A stretch of 64,000 nucleotides of DNA from Crossaster papposus (Eukaryota; Echinodermata; Asteroidea; Velatida; Solasteridae), in contig JBAIAA010000078.1 of assembly GCA_037893245.1 (NCBI GenBank), positions 620,001 through 684,000 of the forward strand. Direction: 5' to 3'. The notes beneath the pieces were generated by a model, which was not told where the DNA came from, did not search any database, and was given only the letters and a program-made list of their open reading frames with translations. The position numbers and the translations under genes are program-made. Below, piece by piece: positions 24,401 through 34,463 of the stretch. Positions within the stretch are counted from its first letter, which is position 1, and each line of letters opens with the position of its first letter.

Positions 24401-27400
24401 CATTTAGTTACTTTGGGGATTTTAGTAATGATCGCCACGTAATGTTTACAATAAATCTTACAATTGTGCCTGCATACAAATAGTACAAAGACCGCAATTA
24501 CTGTGTAAAGCCGCTAGAGGAAGGGGGGGGGGGGGGGTTATCAAACTCCATTGCCTAATGACTGCAACGTCTATAGTTGACAAAATTGCAAATTTTGGGT
24601 GCGACTCCTAGTGAATAACAAATAACCACTCAACTTGCTTCCAAGCTCGACGGTGGGAGCAAAGGCTTACTATTCCTCGCCTCTTTATTGTTGTAATGTA
24701 AATGAGCCAACTCCAACCGCTTATTTTGATGTGGTAGGGCTACCTAAATTATTACGAGCGAACACTAATATTCTTGTATTCATTTTTCAACAAAGCTCCC
24801 TGCAATACCGAGAGCTTAATCGTCATTTTGGGTGATTGATTGCTACTACAATATTCACAACTTGGAACACAAACGAAGCGGAAATGTAACGGTTTCATTA
24901 GTGTCTTTTAGCTTTATTGAACTAGGAACAAATACAGTAAATATTTCATTTAGTTACTTTGGGGATTTTAGTAATGATCGCCACGTAATGTTTACAATAA
25001 ATCTTACAATTGTGCCTGCATACAAATAGTACAAAGACCGCAATTACTGTGTAAGTGTATTGTGTTTTCGGGGGAAAATAGAATAGAATTATACTTTCAT
25101 TTATTTTGATGCTACAAAATTGGTGAGAGTGTTAAATTGGATGTTTAACAACAAGGCCTATTGTGTTAAAGTTTTGCTCAATTGATATTACGTTTTTTTT
25201 GTTTAGGATAAAACAGAAAACATAATGTACATTTTTGGGTCTTGTGATTTTTTTTGCTGACGCATGGTTCCAAACCATTTCTGGTGAAATTAATTCACAC
25301 AAGTTTAATGTATAAAGGGACGAGCTTGTCAAACATGACAATGTTTTCAATATCGAAAATGTTTGCTCTAAAGGTAGGATATACCATTCGCAGATATCGA
25401 CAAAACTTAGGCCCTACTACCGAATTATTAAGAAATATCTCACTTATTTAAAAGTAAATAATGATTGTAGGCATCCAGCAAAATGATTGCGCTATATATC
25501 CTGTAATCACGAAGAGACAGGTATCTTTGCTGATAAATTTAGCTAAAAAAACATTGGTTTTTTGCAATTATTTCAAAACGTTGACATGGCCGTCTCTTCC
25601 TGAAACCGGTGACGTATTAATGCAAATAAGTTTGAAGGAATTTCAAACGCGGCTTTGAAAGAATTTTAACCGCGGCTTTCATCGAACCTATATGAATGAA
25701 ATTGTCTATGCATGGTCTAACCTTACAGCAACGCGTTTGTCCAGGCTACTTAAATTCCCCGCTGACTCCAACGGGCACGATACAAGGCATAGCAATTGAA
25801 CAAAGATGTGAAATTTGTCACATGTAGGCATACATTGTTGTTGTAACAAACCGCAGAAAAATCTTCCTTAATTGAAATAAATGAATTCATGCTGAATATG
25901 TAACATGATTATCTTTGCCTTACTAATAACAAAAGCCTAATGTAACGACCGGTCGTCATCTGGCCAACGATTGAACAGGGCCCCGGTGGGAGGGCCGTGT
26001 TGTTGTGCACGGCTTTTGATTGGATAACGACCGGTCGTCATCTGGCCAACGATTGAACAGGGCCCCGGTGGGAGGGCCGTATTGTTGTGCACGGCTTTTG
26101 ATTGGATAACGACCGGTCGTCATCTGGCCAACGATTGGACAGGGCCTCGTCTAAAACGAAATAACACTATTTACACGGGTATCATACTAGACCGCGATGT
26201 CACGTTGCGGAAAACTCCGTTCAAGATGGAAAAAATGTAATATTCAAACCCATTTTTTGTATCACTTGTTCTTCTTGCTCTTACGAAAACACACGATTCA
26301 AACCATTTTGTTAGTTTTGTTGTTAGGAAAATGTCAACTTTACTGTCAAATTTGTCCGGAAATCCATCCTTTCATTAATGACTAACAAAACGGAGTGTCT
26401 GTATTTGAGTTTGAATTTTGCGCCTGTCGTTTTGGTTGGTTTTGGGGGTTTATTACATCACAGATATTTGTATGAATAAACTCATGAAAAATGAAAAGCT
26501 TCTAATGTCAGTATTCATCGGTAATTTCTGGTTTTTGAAACCAGTTCACAGGTCACGTACAAACTATCCAATCAGAGCTAAACGCTCATCAGCGTTTCCC
26601 ATGGTTTTCACATTTGTTTGCTTTTGAAGTTGGGCCGGTCGGTCGGGGAAAAAAAGAATTTGAAGGAAAACGCAGTTCCACCTGATTAGATGGCTACATT
26701 AAATGATACGTGTGTATTATCTCCAATTTTGGTTTTTGTGAATTTATCATGAGTTGATATCACTCCCGAGTATCACTGCATAAAAACAACTATTTTTGAC
26801 AAGATGCAGTTTGTTGTAGCCCATTTTTGCGTATACAGATGGAGTTTGTGAATTTACTATTCATTTTTTGTTATTTGCAATTTTGTGTGTGTGTGAATGG
26901 GGTTCCAGATATGGTCGCTGGTAATAAAAAAGGCTTTTTTTTCTTGAGTCGGGAGCCCAAAATAGGGTTGGTCGGAAATGAGAACCACGGAAAAAAGGGA
27001 CGCCCTTATCAGGGTTATAGACTGTATTTATATCCCTTTTAATAGAGCATTTTCATCTATTTTAATTGCATTTATTGTCATCTCAGTTTAATTTGATTTC
27101 CTTTTGTCATTGTTTCTTGAAATAACAGTATAAGCAAGACAAACAGTCTTTTGCCGTTTATTTATTTATGTATTTATGTATTTATGTATTGATTTATTGA
27201 TTTATTGATTTATTTATTTCGGCAATGAAACCGAGGATTCCTCAAATAGCGCCCAAGGCACTGTAAGCTCGTAAGCCTGAGAAAACCTGCAGGAGGATGA
27301 ACGAAATGCCAGAAACACCGGGGCGAACCCCTGCTCTTAGCGATAAGCGTGACTGGGTTCTTTTACGTGCGTGTCCAGGTTCAATATATACACAATACGG

Positions 27401-30400
27401 GACCAACGGCTTTACGTCCCATCCGAAGGACGAAGCAATAGTGGTTTAATTGCCTTGCTTAAGGACACACGTGTCGACGGCCGGGATTCGAACTCACGCT
27501 CTGTGGAACAGAAAACACACGCTCTTATCCACTCGGCCACGACACTTCAACAAATTATTACTGGTAGTGTATAGTACCCTGTCCTTGAAACGAAACGAAT
27601 TTTATGGTCACCAATACATTATGGTTAAAGCGACCAATATAATTGGTTGTATCCTACCATTATGGATTGGTTGAATTGGCAGAATAAACCAGTCTGGTAT
27701 TGGTTGGTTATAATCAATATGAAGTGGTTGCCATGCAACCAATTAATTGATGAAGGTGCTTCATTAAAGACGTATACTGTCCGTGGTATGTTTTAGTTTC
27801 ATCCAAACAAGAATTGGCAAATTTAATTTGGATTTGTTCTAACATTACAGAGGTTATTCACTTAAGACATCGACAATTTCGCGTTTGGATATAAAATATT
27901 TTCACCGCAAATTGTTTAATGAGTTTGGGGCACATTGAGTTCTCGCAAGGTAGACTGAGTCCAGCCTCATATCAGAGTCGATAATATAGAGTCCGTGAAC
28001 CAGCCTACTCGAAGAGTGGATCTCTGATTGCAAAAGCAACCAAAACCAAGATGTTTTTAAGACGATTGCGAACGTTCAGATGAGAAGCAGAGGCAATTGT
28101 ATCTTTAAGTATTTTAAATTAACCATGGTAATTGGTCAGTTACAACCATGGCAACGAGTCCTTAGGTTAAATTTGAGTCGAGATGAAGAATGGTTGAGCT
28201 ATAGTCCTACGGTGCTGAAGAAAATAATGGTTTATTATGTTTTCCTACCTAGGCAACCAGAGGAATCGTTATATTGGGCCGAATAGGAAAAAACGTATGT
28301 AACCTATCAAGCGCATGTACAATATACACAACACACACAAAGAAGAAAACTTGTATATATTAACCCGCCAATGTGTAATAATTTAACGTCAAAATTGATA
28401 ATTTGATTTTGAATGGGTGGCAGAAAATATTTAACTTGAGAATGATTCGAATCTAACATTGAGAGCGAATATAGACGGTATAATTAAAACGATAACGACG
28501 CAAGTCATGTGTGCGTGAGCTCTAATCTGAAATCGGAAAACCGACAGTAAACCACGTGAATTTGAGAGTAACAATAGCATATTGTTGAATTTGGTTTAGA
28601 AATTACATACGTAAAAACTTATTGCTTTGATTTTGTTTGCAGTCAAGCGACGTTTCACTGGAATTGTTCGCTCCTGGAAACCAAGAACCTCCCTGCTTGG
28701 AAAATAACACCAGTGGTAAATGAACTATTCGTAGAATTAATAATTATCAATGTAAAAACAGATTGGTTGAAAATAACCATTTGATTGGAAAAAAATATGT
28801 CCAGCTATGACATTGTCCATTTTAACCCAAATATTGGTCAACATAACCAACATCGTTGGTTAGTCATATTAGTCATTGTCATTTTGATCTTGATATTGGG
28901 TATTTGGGTTAAAACGACCAATATTATTGGACACCAATGGTGAGTTTTTTAAACAATTTTTGTTTAGCCAATTGCACATTTAATGAAAATAAGTCACAGT
29001 AAAATCCATGTGATTTTGTATAATGGAAATTATCATTAAACACAAGTATTGGGGCTAATGGTAGTGACTGGTGAATCTACCCTGATATCTTTTCACGAAA
29101 AGGCTGATGCAGATTGTACACAAAATGTACAACTAAAAATACTTCCGAATTAATTCACAAGATTAATTTATGTAATTTTGTTGGCATCCTCTATTATATA
29201 CTGCTTACAGACGATACATTATAACCCCCGCAAGACCATCGTCCAAAGCTGATGTACCAATTACGAACAAGGTATAATTAACAGCGTTCTCATATTGTGT
29301 ATAAATAACGTACAACCTTTGTCTCTTTTTTCCTTTTCTCAAGATGTTTTCGATATCATCCGAACCACTGAGGCATTAAATACTAATACTAGTGACTACT
29401 TGTCTGTAGTCAGACACACCTGCTCTCAGTATGGCATGCAGCTATGTACGTTAGCCCAGTTGTATGACGCCTACCAAGCAGGCTTTGCCGATGACGAATG
29501 GGGCTTGATCGACGTTGAAGGGAGAGACGCCAGGTTGGCACCTTGTGGCTCTTGGACAGACGACGAGTGTTACTACATCGTAAATGGAAGCGCAGACGAG
29601 AGCCTCATCCCCAATACGCCTTGGCCTTTTCCCTCCGCTAACGCCTTTTGCTGTTCTACCAACCGCACATGCTCTGCATCGCCTCGTACGTAATGCCAGT
29701 CTATAGATAGGTTATGGGGTTGTGCATTTGATGATACAAACATAGGGTTTTGTGCACACAGTCAGAGTATGTCATGAACAAGATATTTAGCTATTTTTCC
29801 TTTGAAAAGAATATAGGTAAAATATAAGCAATAGTTTTTATTTATTTTGTAATGCTGCCATTGCTTGTTATTCTATTTATATTTGGCCCTATGGCAAAAT
29901 ATATTGTTCATGACATACTCTGAATGTGTGCCACCTTCCGTGCTTGTATCATCAAAGGCACAATTTTCACAAATATTTCCCCTATCTGCCCTTCTACTAG
30001 TGTACATATCAGTACAACTGGGGGAAGGACAGAATTGGAAACAGCAATGCGTAGCCAATTGTTCAATGTATATTCTTCAATAAACGCCCAGCCATTTTCG
30101 TGCTTAAGTAGTCGTCATCGTTGTTGTACATCCGCCGCCTATTAACCTAGTATATTATAACGTCACCTTATAACCCAAAATACTTCTTGGCAGTGATATT
30201 ACTACACTAGTTTATGATAATAATTTGTGTATGTTTTGTAATGTAATGTACCCTGCTGTAGACATCTGTGAAAATCGAGGTCTTTACAAACCATAAAACA
30301 ACAGGTTTGGGTTCTAGGGGTTTGCGATAGGTATGTTTTTATTCAGAAGAAAGGTAAATCCTGAATGACATTAACCGTCACCCTACAACTTTTATTTCTG

Positions 30401-32165
30401 GTAGGCTTGCATTGGCAACTCGCGTTCAAGGGGCTGGGAGGCCAGACTACGTCTAACCGTAGCCTGTATGAGATATGGACCGACAATCGATGGGACTCTA
30501 CCCTTGAAGGCCATTACCGCGACAAGTCTATCTACGATGCTTGGCACAACAACAGCAGCCAGCTAAAACTGGTAAGAAAACCATTTACGTCTTTGATGTC
30601 TTCGGAATTGTAGCTATTCTAACTAGTCATTTACATAGAGCTCCAAGTCTGAAACCATAGGCTATAACCTTCCCTTTTTTCTCAATAAGGTGAAGCTTTC
30701 CTTGTTCAATTTTGATGAAGCACAACCCGCAGCTCAGTTGATCTTCAACGGTACGAATTCCAACATCACGAACTGGTTTAGTATCGACCGCCTTATGGCG
30801 TCTCCCTGGTTGGACGCTAAACACGCCACATACTTCACTATGGAAGGCCACCAGTCCTGGTAAATGACTCTCGATCCTCAGCCCTTGCTCCGTACTTGTC
30901 TCGTATTCACCGCCCAAAGTAGGGCGCTGGGACTGGCTAACCTGCTTCACCAAATTATGCAAAGAAAACACAAGATCCCAGAGTAATATGGGTAGCTTGT
31001 TGCCTTAATTGACCAATATACGTACATTCAACGCGCACGTGTTACGCGCACATGGATACTATTGTTGAAACCAATTCTGTCGAAGGAGCTCAAAGAAATG
31101 ACGTCATGCAACATGAAGAAATTAGCCATTCCTAGCGCCTTCTTTGGGCGGTGGGTACGAATTAAGACTTATTGTTTATTATTGGTGATCAACCTTGCTG
31201 CCCCCCCCCCCCCCCCCAACCCAACAACACCAACAACACCAACAAAAACCACAACAACAACAACAACGCCCTAACACCACAACAACAAAACAAAAAAAAC
31301 ACCCCCCAAAAAACCAAAAAAAAAACCACACGCACCAGCACCAAGGCGTTGAACTACATGTAGGCATAATGCCTTTGCAATGGTTTTTCGCAGGCCTGGG
31401 CGACACTTCCTCATCAACGAATTTGAAGATAACTGCGCAGACGATTGGGGATGGCTTTTCTTTGCTGGGCCGAAGCCAAATTGTCTCTGGGTTGAACCGT
31501 TCACCATTATGTATAGCACCTCGAAAGAGGCAACGGCATGGAGCCACACTATGTCACCATCAGGTAACGATGCAAAGACATCAGGATTATCTGCATCTTT
31601 CTTTTTGATTTTAAACGACAATAGCAACAAACATTGACACCACACACACACGTGTGTCATGTCAACGTTTGTGCGCATCATTCACGGATTGTAAACCATG
31701 ATATAATGGGAAAAAACGTCTCTTATAGACATATCTTTGAAAATGACAGCAAGTCAGAAAAGTTAATTTCACATGGAGTTTAGTGTCATAAAAACTTTTA
31801 AAATTAGTAAACTGTTAAAACATTGTTTTTTTGAAATTCTGAAATGATATACTTTACATTGTAAACAACCTAAACAATTGAGGAGTGAAAAGCCGCCAAA
31901 CGCCACTCCCATAAATCTATTTTTTGGTTTAGCGGCTTTTGGGTCTAAACTCTTAAATTGTTTTCTATCGATTACAATTATTTATGACGGAATTATTTGG
32001 CATGGTATTTTTGACCATCCAGAAGTTCGTCTCATTTGTTAGTTTCAGAGTAATTACCATGTTGCCACGTACGTTTTTAAATTAATGTATGCATTAGGTG
32101 AAGGTGTTGGAATTGCTGACTACATGACTATCCACGTATCCTGGAGTAAAGAGAGGGCTCCATGA
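18147..32165 (+). CDS. Secreted PAN-domain protein with conserved unnamed C-terminal domain, copy A (7 exons, 442 aa)
   Basis: Exons: 18147-18485, 28643-28715, 29344-29685, 30405-30571, 30690-30859, 31394-31563, 32098-32165. Phases match at every junction and the sum is 1329 nt, 442 codons plus TGA. The start ATG precedes a signal peptide, and unit B has an in-frame stop nine codons upstream of its equivalent. Residues 1-31 are the signal peptide. About 32-113 is a Cys-rich PAN/apple-like domain (C-x3-C...CRSVNY...C-x-L). 138-252 has the pattern C-x6-LCTLAQLYDAY and more Cys, weakly Link/C-type-lectin-like. About 253-442 matches, from memory, a C-terminal domain common in secreted amphioxus, mollusc and cnidarian proteins (L-x-LF, IFNG, WF, EGH, HFLIN, DWGW, C-x-W, ADYMTI). 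The product is presumably extracellular; ligand unknown. Confidence 0.78.
18955..19339. mobile_element. TTAA-specific MITE, inserted in unit A intron 1
   Basis: Same family as 9292-9672 in reverse orientation. TTAA at 18951-18954 and 19340-19343. It landed next to an older truncated copy (19344 onward). Unit B (39048-39052) keeps the empty TTAA followed by that truncated copy. Confidence 0.85.
19344..19455. mobile_element. Truncated TTAA MITE (both units)
   Basis: One terminus, AGGTAGGATACACCATTTGCAGA, plus about 90 bp of the family. The unit B equivalent is 39052-39160. Confidence 0.7.
19456..21205. other. Intron 1 of copy A, no further gene
   Basis: Matches unit B 39160-40836. Contains dispersed-repeat sequence (ACTTGCATACCAAGTTTGAC near 19610 and again near 20747, and ACATCCCGGAGTGGTTGCACGTGCG at 20867). 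Open frames on both strands have no protein features. Confidence 0.55.
21206..21310 (+). repeat. 21-bp minisatellite, unit A
   Basis: Five units of GTGCGTTTCTCTTTCGCGGTA-type, with two weaker units after. The 7-residue periodic peptide frame is a by-product. Confidence 0.8.
22045..22413 (-). CDS. Small ORF with SAP/HeH-like segment, unrecognised (unit A)
   Basis: About 70 N-terminal residues are charged and regular: RWNKATLEKYVDKFNIS, PTRQDYIRGI and KKTLDDLKKIVD. They resemble one or two helix-extension-helix/SAP-type DNA-binding repeats. The last 50 residues are low-complexity and come from a local duplication. A TATA-like CTATATATAAAT lies just before the ATG. Unit B keeps the first 70 residues almost unchanged (41588-41806). 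It could be a captured viral or transposon gene fragment; function unknown. Confidence 0.35.
   Translation of the reverse strand: MGEENKPTPKGYSRWNKATLEKYVDKFNISHYEREKPTRQDYIRGIKREESKFNNLTKKTLDDLKKIVDNNDIEFTFYSNYHGLLYITCRISVIYLNCWYCGRGLSTLSLYRCVFSLPVSYT
22749..22808 (+). CDS. Possible alternative exon of copy A (60 nt, phase 0/0)
   Basis: Acceptor CTTTTTTGCAG, 20 codons (TELEAYRIKRTQEC core), possible donor GGA|GTAACT. It could be spliced between exons 1 and 2 without changing frame. Read on without the donor it meets a stop 22 codons later, which would give a short PAN-only form. The four differences from copy B within it are all synonymous. Confidence 0.4.
23087..23160. repeat. ACATGT/GTACAT palindromic repeat
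   Basis: Tandem ACATGTACATGTACAAGCACATG... strongly self-complementary. The unit B copy is at 42476-42540. Confidence 0.7.
23483..23674. mobile_element. Nested foldback MITE, unit A
   Basis: 192 bp with about 85-bp inverted arms: GAGTCTCATATATTGTTTGAGG... and ...CCTCAAACAATATACGAGACTC, with CGGACCCGAGTGGG opposite CCAACTTGGGTCCGG. Confidence 0.75.
23951..25046 (+). repeat. 546-bp tandem duplication, unit A only
   Basis: Two copies, each starting GCCGCTAGAGGAAGGGG and running past CAATTACTGTGTAA, offset 546 bp. In the part I compared they differ at a single base (GTGGCTT/GTGTCTT) besides the poly-G length. Unit B has one copy (43371-43930). The identical open frames at 24089/24635 and 24286/24832 are short and I do not regard them as genes. 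Confidence 0.85.
25373..25520. mobile_element. Truncated TTAA MITE, unit A
   Basis: AGGTAGGATATACCATTCGCAGATATC plus adjoining family sequence. The unit B equivalent is at 44250-44397. Confidence 0.65.
25945..26146 (+). repeat. 82-bp tandem repeat, 2.5 units, unit A
   Basis: Units start at 25945, 26027 and 26109 with the palindrome ACGACCGGTCGT and contain GGGCCCCGGTGGGAGGGCC. Near-identical units. Confidence 0.88.
26301..27159. other. Intron 1 of copy A, no gene seen
   Basis: Nearly identical to unit B 45155-46025. The 71-residue frame at 26827-27042 is conserved, but so is the DNA around it, so coding is not supported. Confidence 0.5.
27160..27547 (-). mobile_element. tRNA-derived SINE, unit A only
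   Basis: Read on the minus strand: A box TGGCCGAGTGG, B box GAGTTCGAATCCCGG, a body of about 250 bp, then the 3' tail AGGAATCCTCGGTTTCATTGCC ending in AAATAAAT repeats. Unit B has the uninterrupted site GCCGTTTCAACAAATT at 46020. The tail matches the SINE at 58523-58780. Confidence 0.85.
28643..28715 (+). CDS. Copy A exon 2
   Basis: Acceptor TTTTGTTTGCAG, donor GTG|GTAAAT. 73 nt encode a linker (SSDVSLELFAPGN, then PPCLENNTS). The split codon joins as Asp with exon 3. Identical in copy B. Confidence 0.75.
29344..29685 (+). CDS. Copy A exon 3: Cys-rich Link/lectin-like region
   Basis: Acceptor TTTTCTCAAG, donor CCTC|GTACGT. Contains TCSQYGMQLCTLAQLYDAY, a DDEWGLIDVEG segment and AFCCSTNRTC. 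Link or C-type-lectin similarity is only suggestive. Confidence 0.8.
30405..30571 (+). CDS. Copy A exon 4: start of C-terminal domain
   Basis: Acceptor TTATTTCTGGTAG, donor CTG|GTAAGA. Encodes WQLAFKGLGGQ, SLYEIW and SIYDAWH, the usual beginning of the unnamed extracellular domain. The hydrophobic open frame 5' of the acceptor is intronic. Confidence 0.8.
30690..30859 (+). CDS. Copy A exon 5
   Basis: Acceptor CTCAATAAG, donor CCTG|GTAAAT. Encodes VKLSLFNFDE, LIFNG, NWFSIDRLMASPW and YFTMEGHQS. The Trp codon is split with exon 6. Confidence 0.82.
31199..31335 (+). repeat. Poly-C and CAA/CCAAA-rich microsatellite in intron 5, copy A
   Basis: A run of 17 C, then CAACAACAC-type repeats. The long open frames on both strands are low-complexity artefacts. 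Confidence 0.85.
31394..31563 (+). CDS. Copy A exon 6
   Basis: Acceptor GTTTTTCGCAG, donor TCAG|GTAACG. Encodes PGRHFLINEFEDNC, DWGWLFF, NCLWVEP and MYSTS, the best conserved block of the domain. Confidence 0.82.
32098..32165 (+). CDS. Copy A exon 7 (terminal)
   Basis: Acceptor TATGCATTAG. Encodes EGVGIADYMTIHVSWSKERAP and a TGA stop. The G-x-ADYMTI-V ending is typical of the domain. Identical in copy B. Confidence 0.72.
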
Positions 32166-32605
32166 GACTGGTACCCATAACACGTTCCTATACAACAGCA
32201 CACCAGCTACAACAGGGAACCTTCTTAGTGGCGCCAAACATATGGTGTTCTACAACGGACAGGCAAGCGTCGTAGTTCCGTTTTAGAACACCAAACAGTT
32301 CAACCAGAGGAACCACACAGTCTGGTTCGTCTACTTCGACATGCGTGAAAAAAAAGTGTGATATCACACAATACGTTGTTACGCGTTTTACTCTAATTAG
32401 CACAATTATTGAATATAGTTTTCCTAGCAATACTTTCACAATGTTTTACATAACTAATTATTAATATATTTTAGTTGACAGAAAGTCAAGTGAGTGTAAA
32501 AACGCCAAAAATAATTGGTTTTCTTTATTGAGATTTAATTTATTCTTATAAACGAATATTTAAATGTATTTAAACTCTTTAAATGTAAACGTAATTATGG
32601 TTGTT

Positions 32606-32669
32606 CTGAAGGGAAATCGCAAATTGTTAATATTGACGTCAATATTCACGATTTGCGATGTTCCTTCAG
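32606..32669. repeat. 64-bp palindrome centred on TGACGTCA, unit A
   Basis: CTGAAGGGAAATCGCAAATT... mirrors ...GATTTGCGATGTTCCTTCAG around TATTGACGTCAATA. Related sequence at 22487-22597 carries TTGACGTCAATA twice. It may be a tiny MITE; the centre is a perfect CRE octamer. Confidence 0.75.
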
Positions 32670-32825
32670 AGCCACCATATAAACTTTTATTTTCTTGCTT
32701 CGTGTATTTGTTTGCTTCGTGTGTTTGGTAGATAACCATGTCCTAATGACATGTCGCAGCGATATATAGAGGGCGCTCGGCGAATTAGCCATGAAAGCGA
32801 AAGATAAAAAGGTGGTCTTTTTGTT

Positions 32826-32847
32826 GGGGGGGGGGGGGGGGGGGGGG
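32826..32847 (+). repeat. Poly-G tract, 22 nt (unit A)
   Basis: Uninterrupted G run, allelic in position to the 59-nt run of unit B. Confidence 0.9.
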
Positions 32848-32886
32848 CGGGGTGGTGTAGAGTGACGGTAAACAGCTGAAAATACA

Positions 32887-33252
32887 CAATTCGGGCGATT
32901 CACAATGCAGTGCGCCACCAAGCGTTTGACTCAAAAGAGCCACTTTTAAACTTTACGGTCGACTTCTTCCGTACATCATACTGTAGTGAAATATCTGTTC
33001 TTAATTGTTCACTGCGAGGTACAACACAAACATAAAGGTATCCGGAAGCGTCGTTGATTAAAACATTATTTGCAGAGAAAAAAATTGGAACTTTAATCGT
33101 GCGCATCCAAAAAGACGTAAAAACTGATGAGTTCATGCAAAATGAATACTGTTTTTCAAACTGATGTCGACTTTTTCCCATGATGCACTGCGGGTATAGC
33201 AGGATTTGCGCCTCCAACGGCAGCTTCTATGTATTGTGAATCGCTCGAATTG
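32887..33252. mobile_element. TIR element in unit A only, with a 105-residue minus-strand frame
   Basis: Ends CAATTCGGGCGATTCACAATGCA and its near-complement TGTATTGTGAATCGCTCGAATTG. Unit B lacks the middle. The minus frame at 32900-33217 reaches almost end to end but matches nothing I know. Confidence 0.6.
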
Positions 33253-33259
33253 CCGATTA

Positions 33260-34128
33260 CTTGAAATTTAAATGCGTCTTGTCAGGTGCTTGGTGGTATA
33301 GCAAACACACTGACAAACCCCTGACGTCTCCAAAACGGGCGGCTAGGGCTACAGCTACGTCTATGTCACGCGTAGTTGTAATGGATGAACATCTAGACAA
33401 TAGCCCTAGACAAGTGATTATTTACGACAATATAAAACTAATGTGCGCATGTTCAAATTGACGTAATAACTATAAACAAAATGACTATAGTTCTTATCAC
33501 CATACTAGCGCCTTAAAATTCGTCTCCTTTTATATGCATAAATCCACCGCATTTTGGCTAACTTGTGTTTGAAAAGCTCAACAAAATGTTATTGTTAACA
33601 GTGCCTTGCAGCTCTATAAACTTACTTGATTGAATTACTCTGGTCATAAGTTAGTTTGATATTTCACAGCAATTACCTGCGATGATGGCGCACTATAGCA
33701 CACTTTGCACGTGCACGGAATATAATTACTGCCAGTCAATATACATGTGTTGTAACTAGTTTCAAGTACAAAACACACAATGGGTTGGGCTCAACGATAT
33801 CACGTGGCGAATCCGCTAAACCCGCGATCAATAGTGGAACGAAGAGAACATCTATTATTTAATCAATATTTGTCAATTATGTAATGTAGAAACTGGTAGC
33901 TGGAATCTGTTTTTGTATACAGGGTATTGTCAATGTTCATTCAACAGCCAACTGAGTGCCGGTGTGGACGGTAATTCTGTATTTTCAGACTTCTTGCACG
34001 CGTACAAATTATATTCTTAACCTACAAATTATATTCGATAATATAATATTAGATAATAATATATTGTACAAATTATATTTTCAACGTATGTACGTACGTA
34101 CGGGTACGCATAGTGCATTGTTGTCGTC
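33260..34128. other. Downstream flank of copy A
   Basis: Partly aligns with 51550-52140 of unit B. AT-rich, no gene seen. Confidence 0.5.
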
Positions 34129-34308
34129 ATGGCCGACTTTGTGGAGGAGGTGCAGCGACTTCGAGAGTTCTTGACTTCAATACAACACCCTCCAGGCCTG
34201 GATAAAAAACAAAAAAGGGCTCCGAGGAGAATAATCAAGTCATTAAGTTTGGAAGGGGGAAGCCTGTACTACAGTGGACGGCTGGTTGTTGCGTCTAGTG
34301 GGTGCTAA
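34129..34308 (+). CDS. Short ORF, 59 aa, unrecognised (unit A only)
   Basis: ATGGCCGAC start in a good context. The peptide begins MADFVEEVQRLREF and contains KKQKRAPRR and SLYYSGRLVV. Basic, plausible protein-like composition, but no homologue is evident to me. It could be the first exon or N-terminal remnant of a retrotransposed gene. Absent from unit B. Confidence 0.25.
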   Translation: MADFVEEVQRLREFLTSIQHPPGLDKKQKRAPRRIIKSLSLEGGSLYYSGRLVVASSGC

Positions 34309-34443
34309 ACTTGTGACTTTGCCCGGGACAAATTTGACAGGGGGACACGTTCAACGTTGGGCAGGGATACAGAATTACCTGGAGCGGGACAGAAATACCT
34401 AGGTAAATGTTACTGGGTCACGACCTGATAAGTCTGTCCTTGA

Positions 34444-34463
34444 GGGGGGGGGGGGGGGGGGGG
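34444..34463 (+). repeat. Poly-G tract, 20 nt
   Basis: Uninterrupted run between two GGGACAGAATTACC motifs (34365 and 34480). Confidence 0.85.

Larger units (their letters stand above)
23345..26300. mobile_element. Composite element with long inverted arms, unit A intron 1
   Basis: The left arm (about 23345-23480 and 23675-23800) is an inverted match of the right arm (about 25660-25800 and 26020-26300). Shared stretches include TGTGTTTTCGT, CAAGTGATACAAAAA, CATCTTGAACGGAGTTTTCCGCAA and CTTTCGTTTTAGACG. The right arm carries the 82-bp tandem repeat, and the left arm is split by a nested foldback. Ends and target duplication not resolved. No transposase. Confidence 0.55.

Noticed and set aside
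24089..25029. Identical repeated frames of 66 and 65 residues, conserved in unit B
   Set aside because: The whole surrounding DNA is duplicated and equally conserved, so frame conservation is not evidence of coding.
25945..26146. Possible CRISPR-like array (82-bp units)
   Set aside because: Units are directly contiguous without spacers in eukaryotic DNA. It is an ordinary tandem repeat.
31179..31547. Cys/Trp/Gly-rich and His/Gln-rich long frames over intron 5 (also 49672-50241)
   Set aside because: They arise from poly-C and CAA microsatellites and partly from the shadow frames of exon 6.
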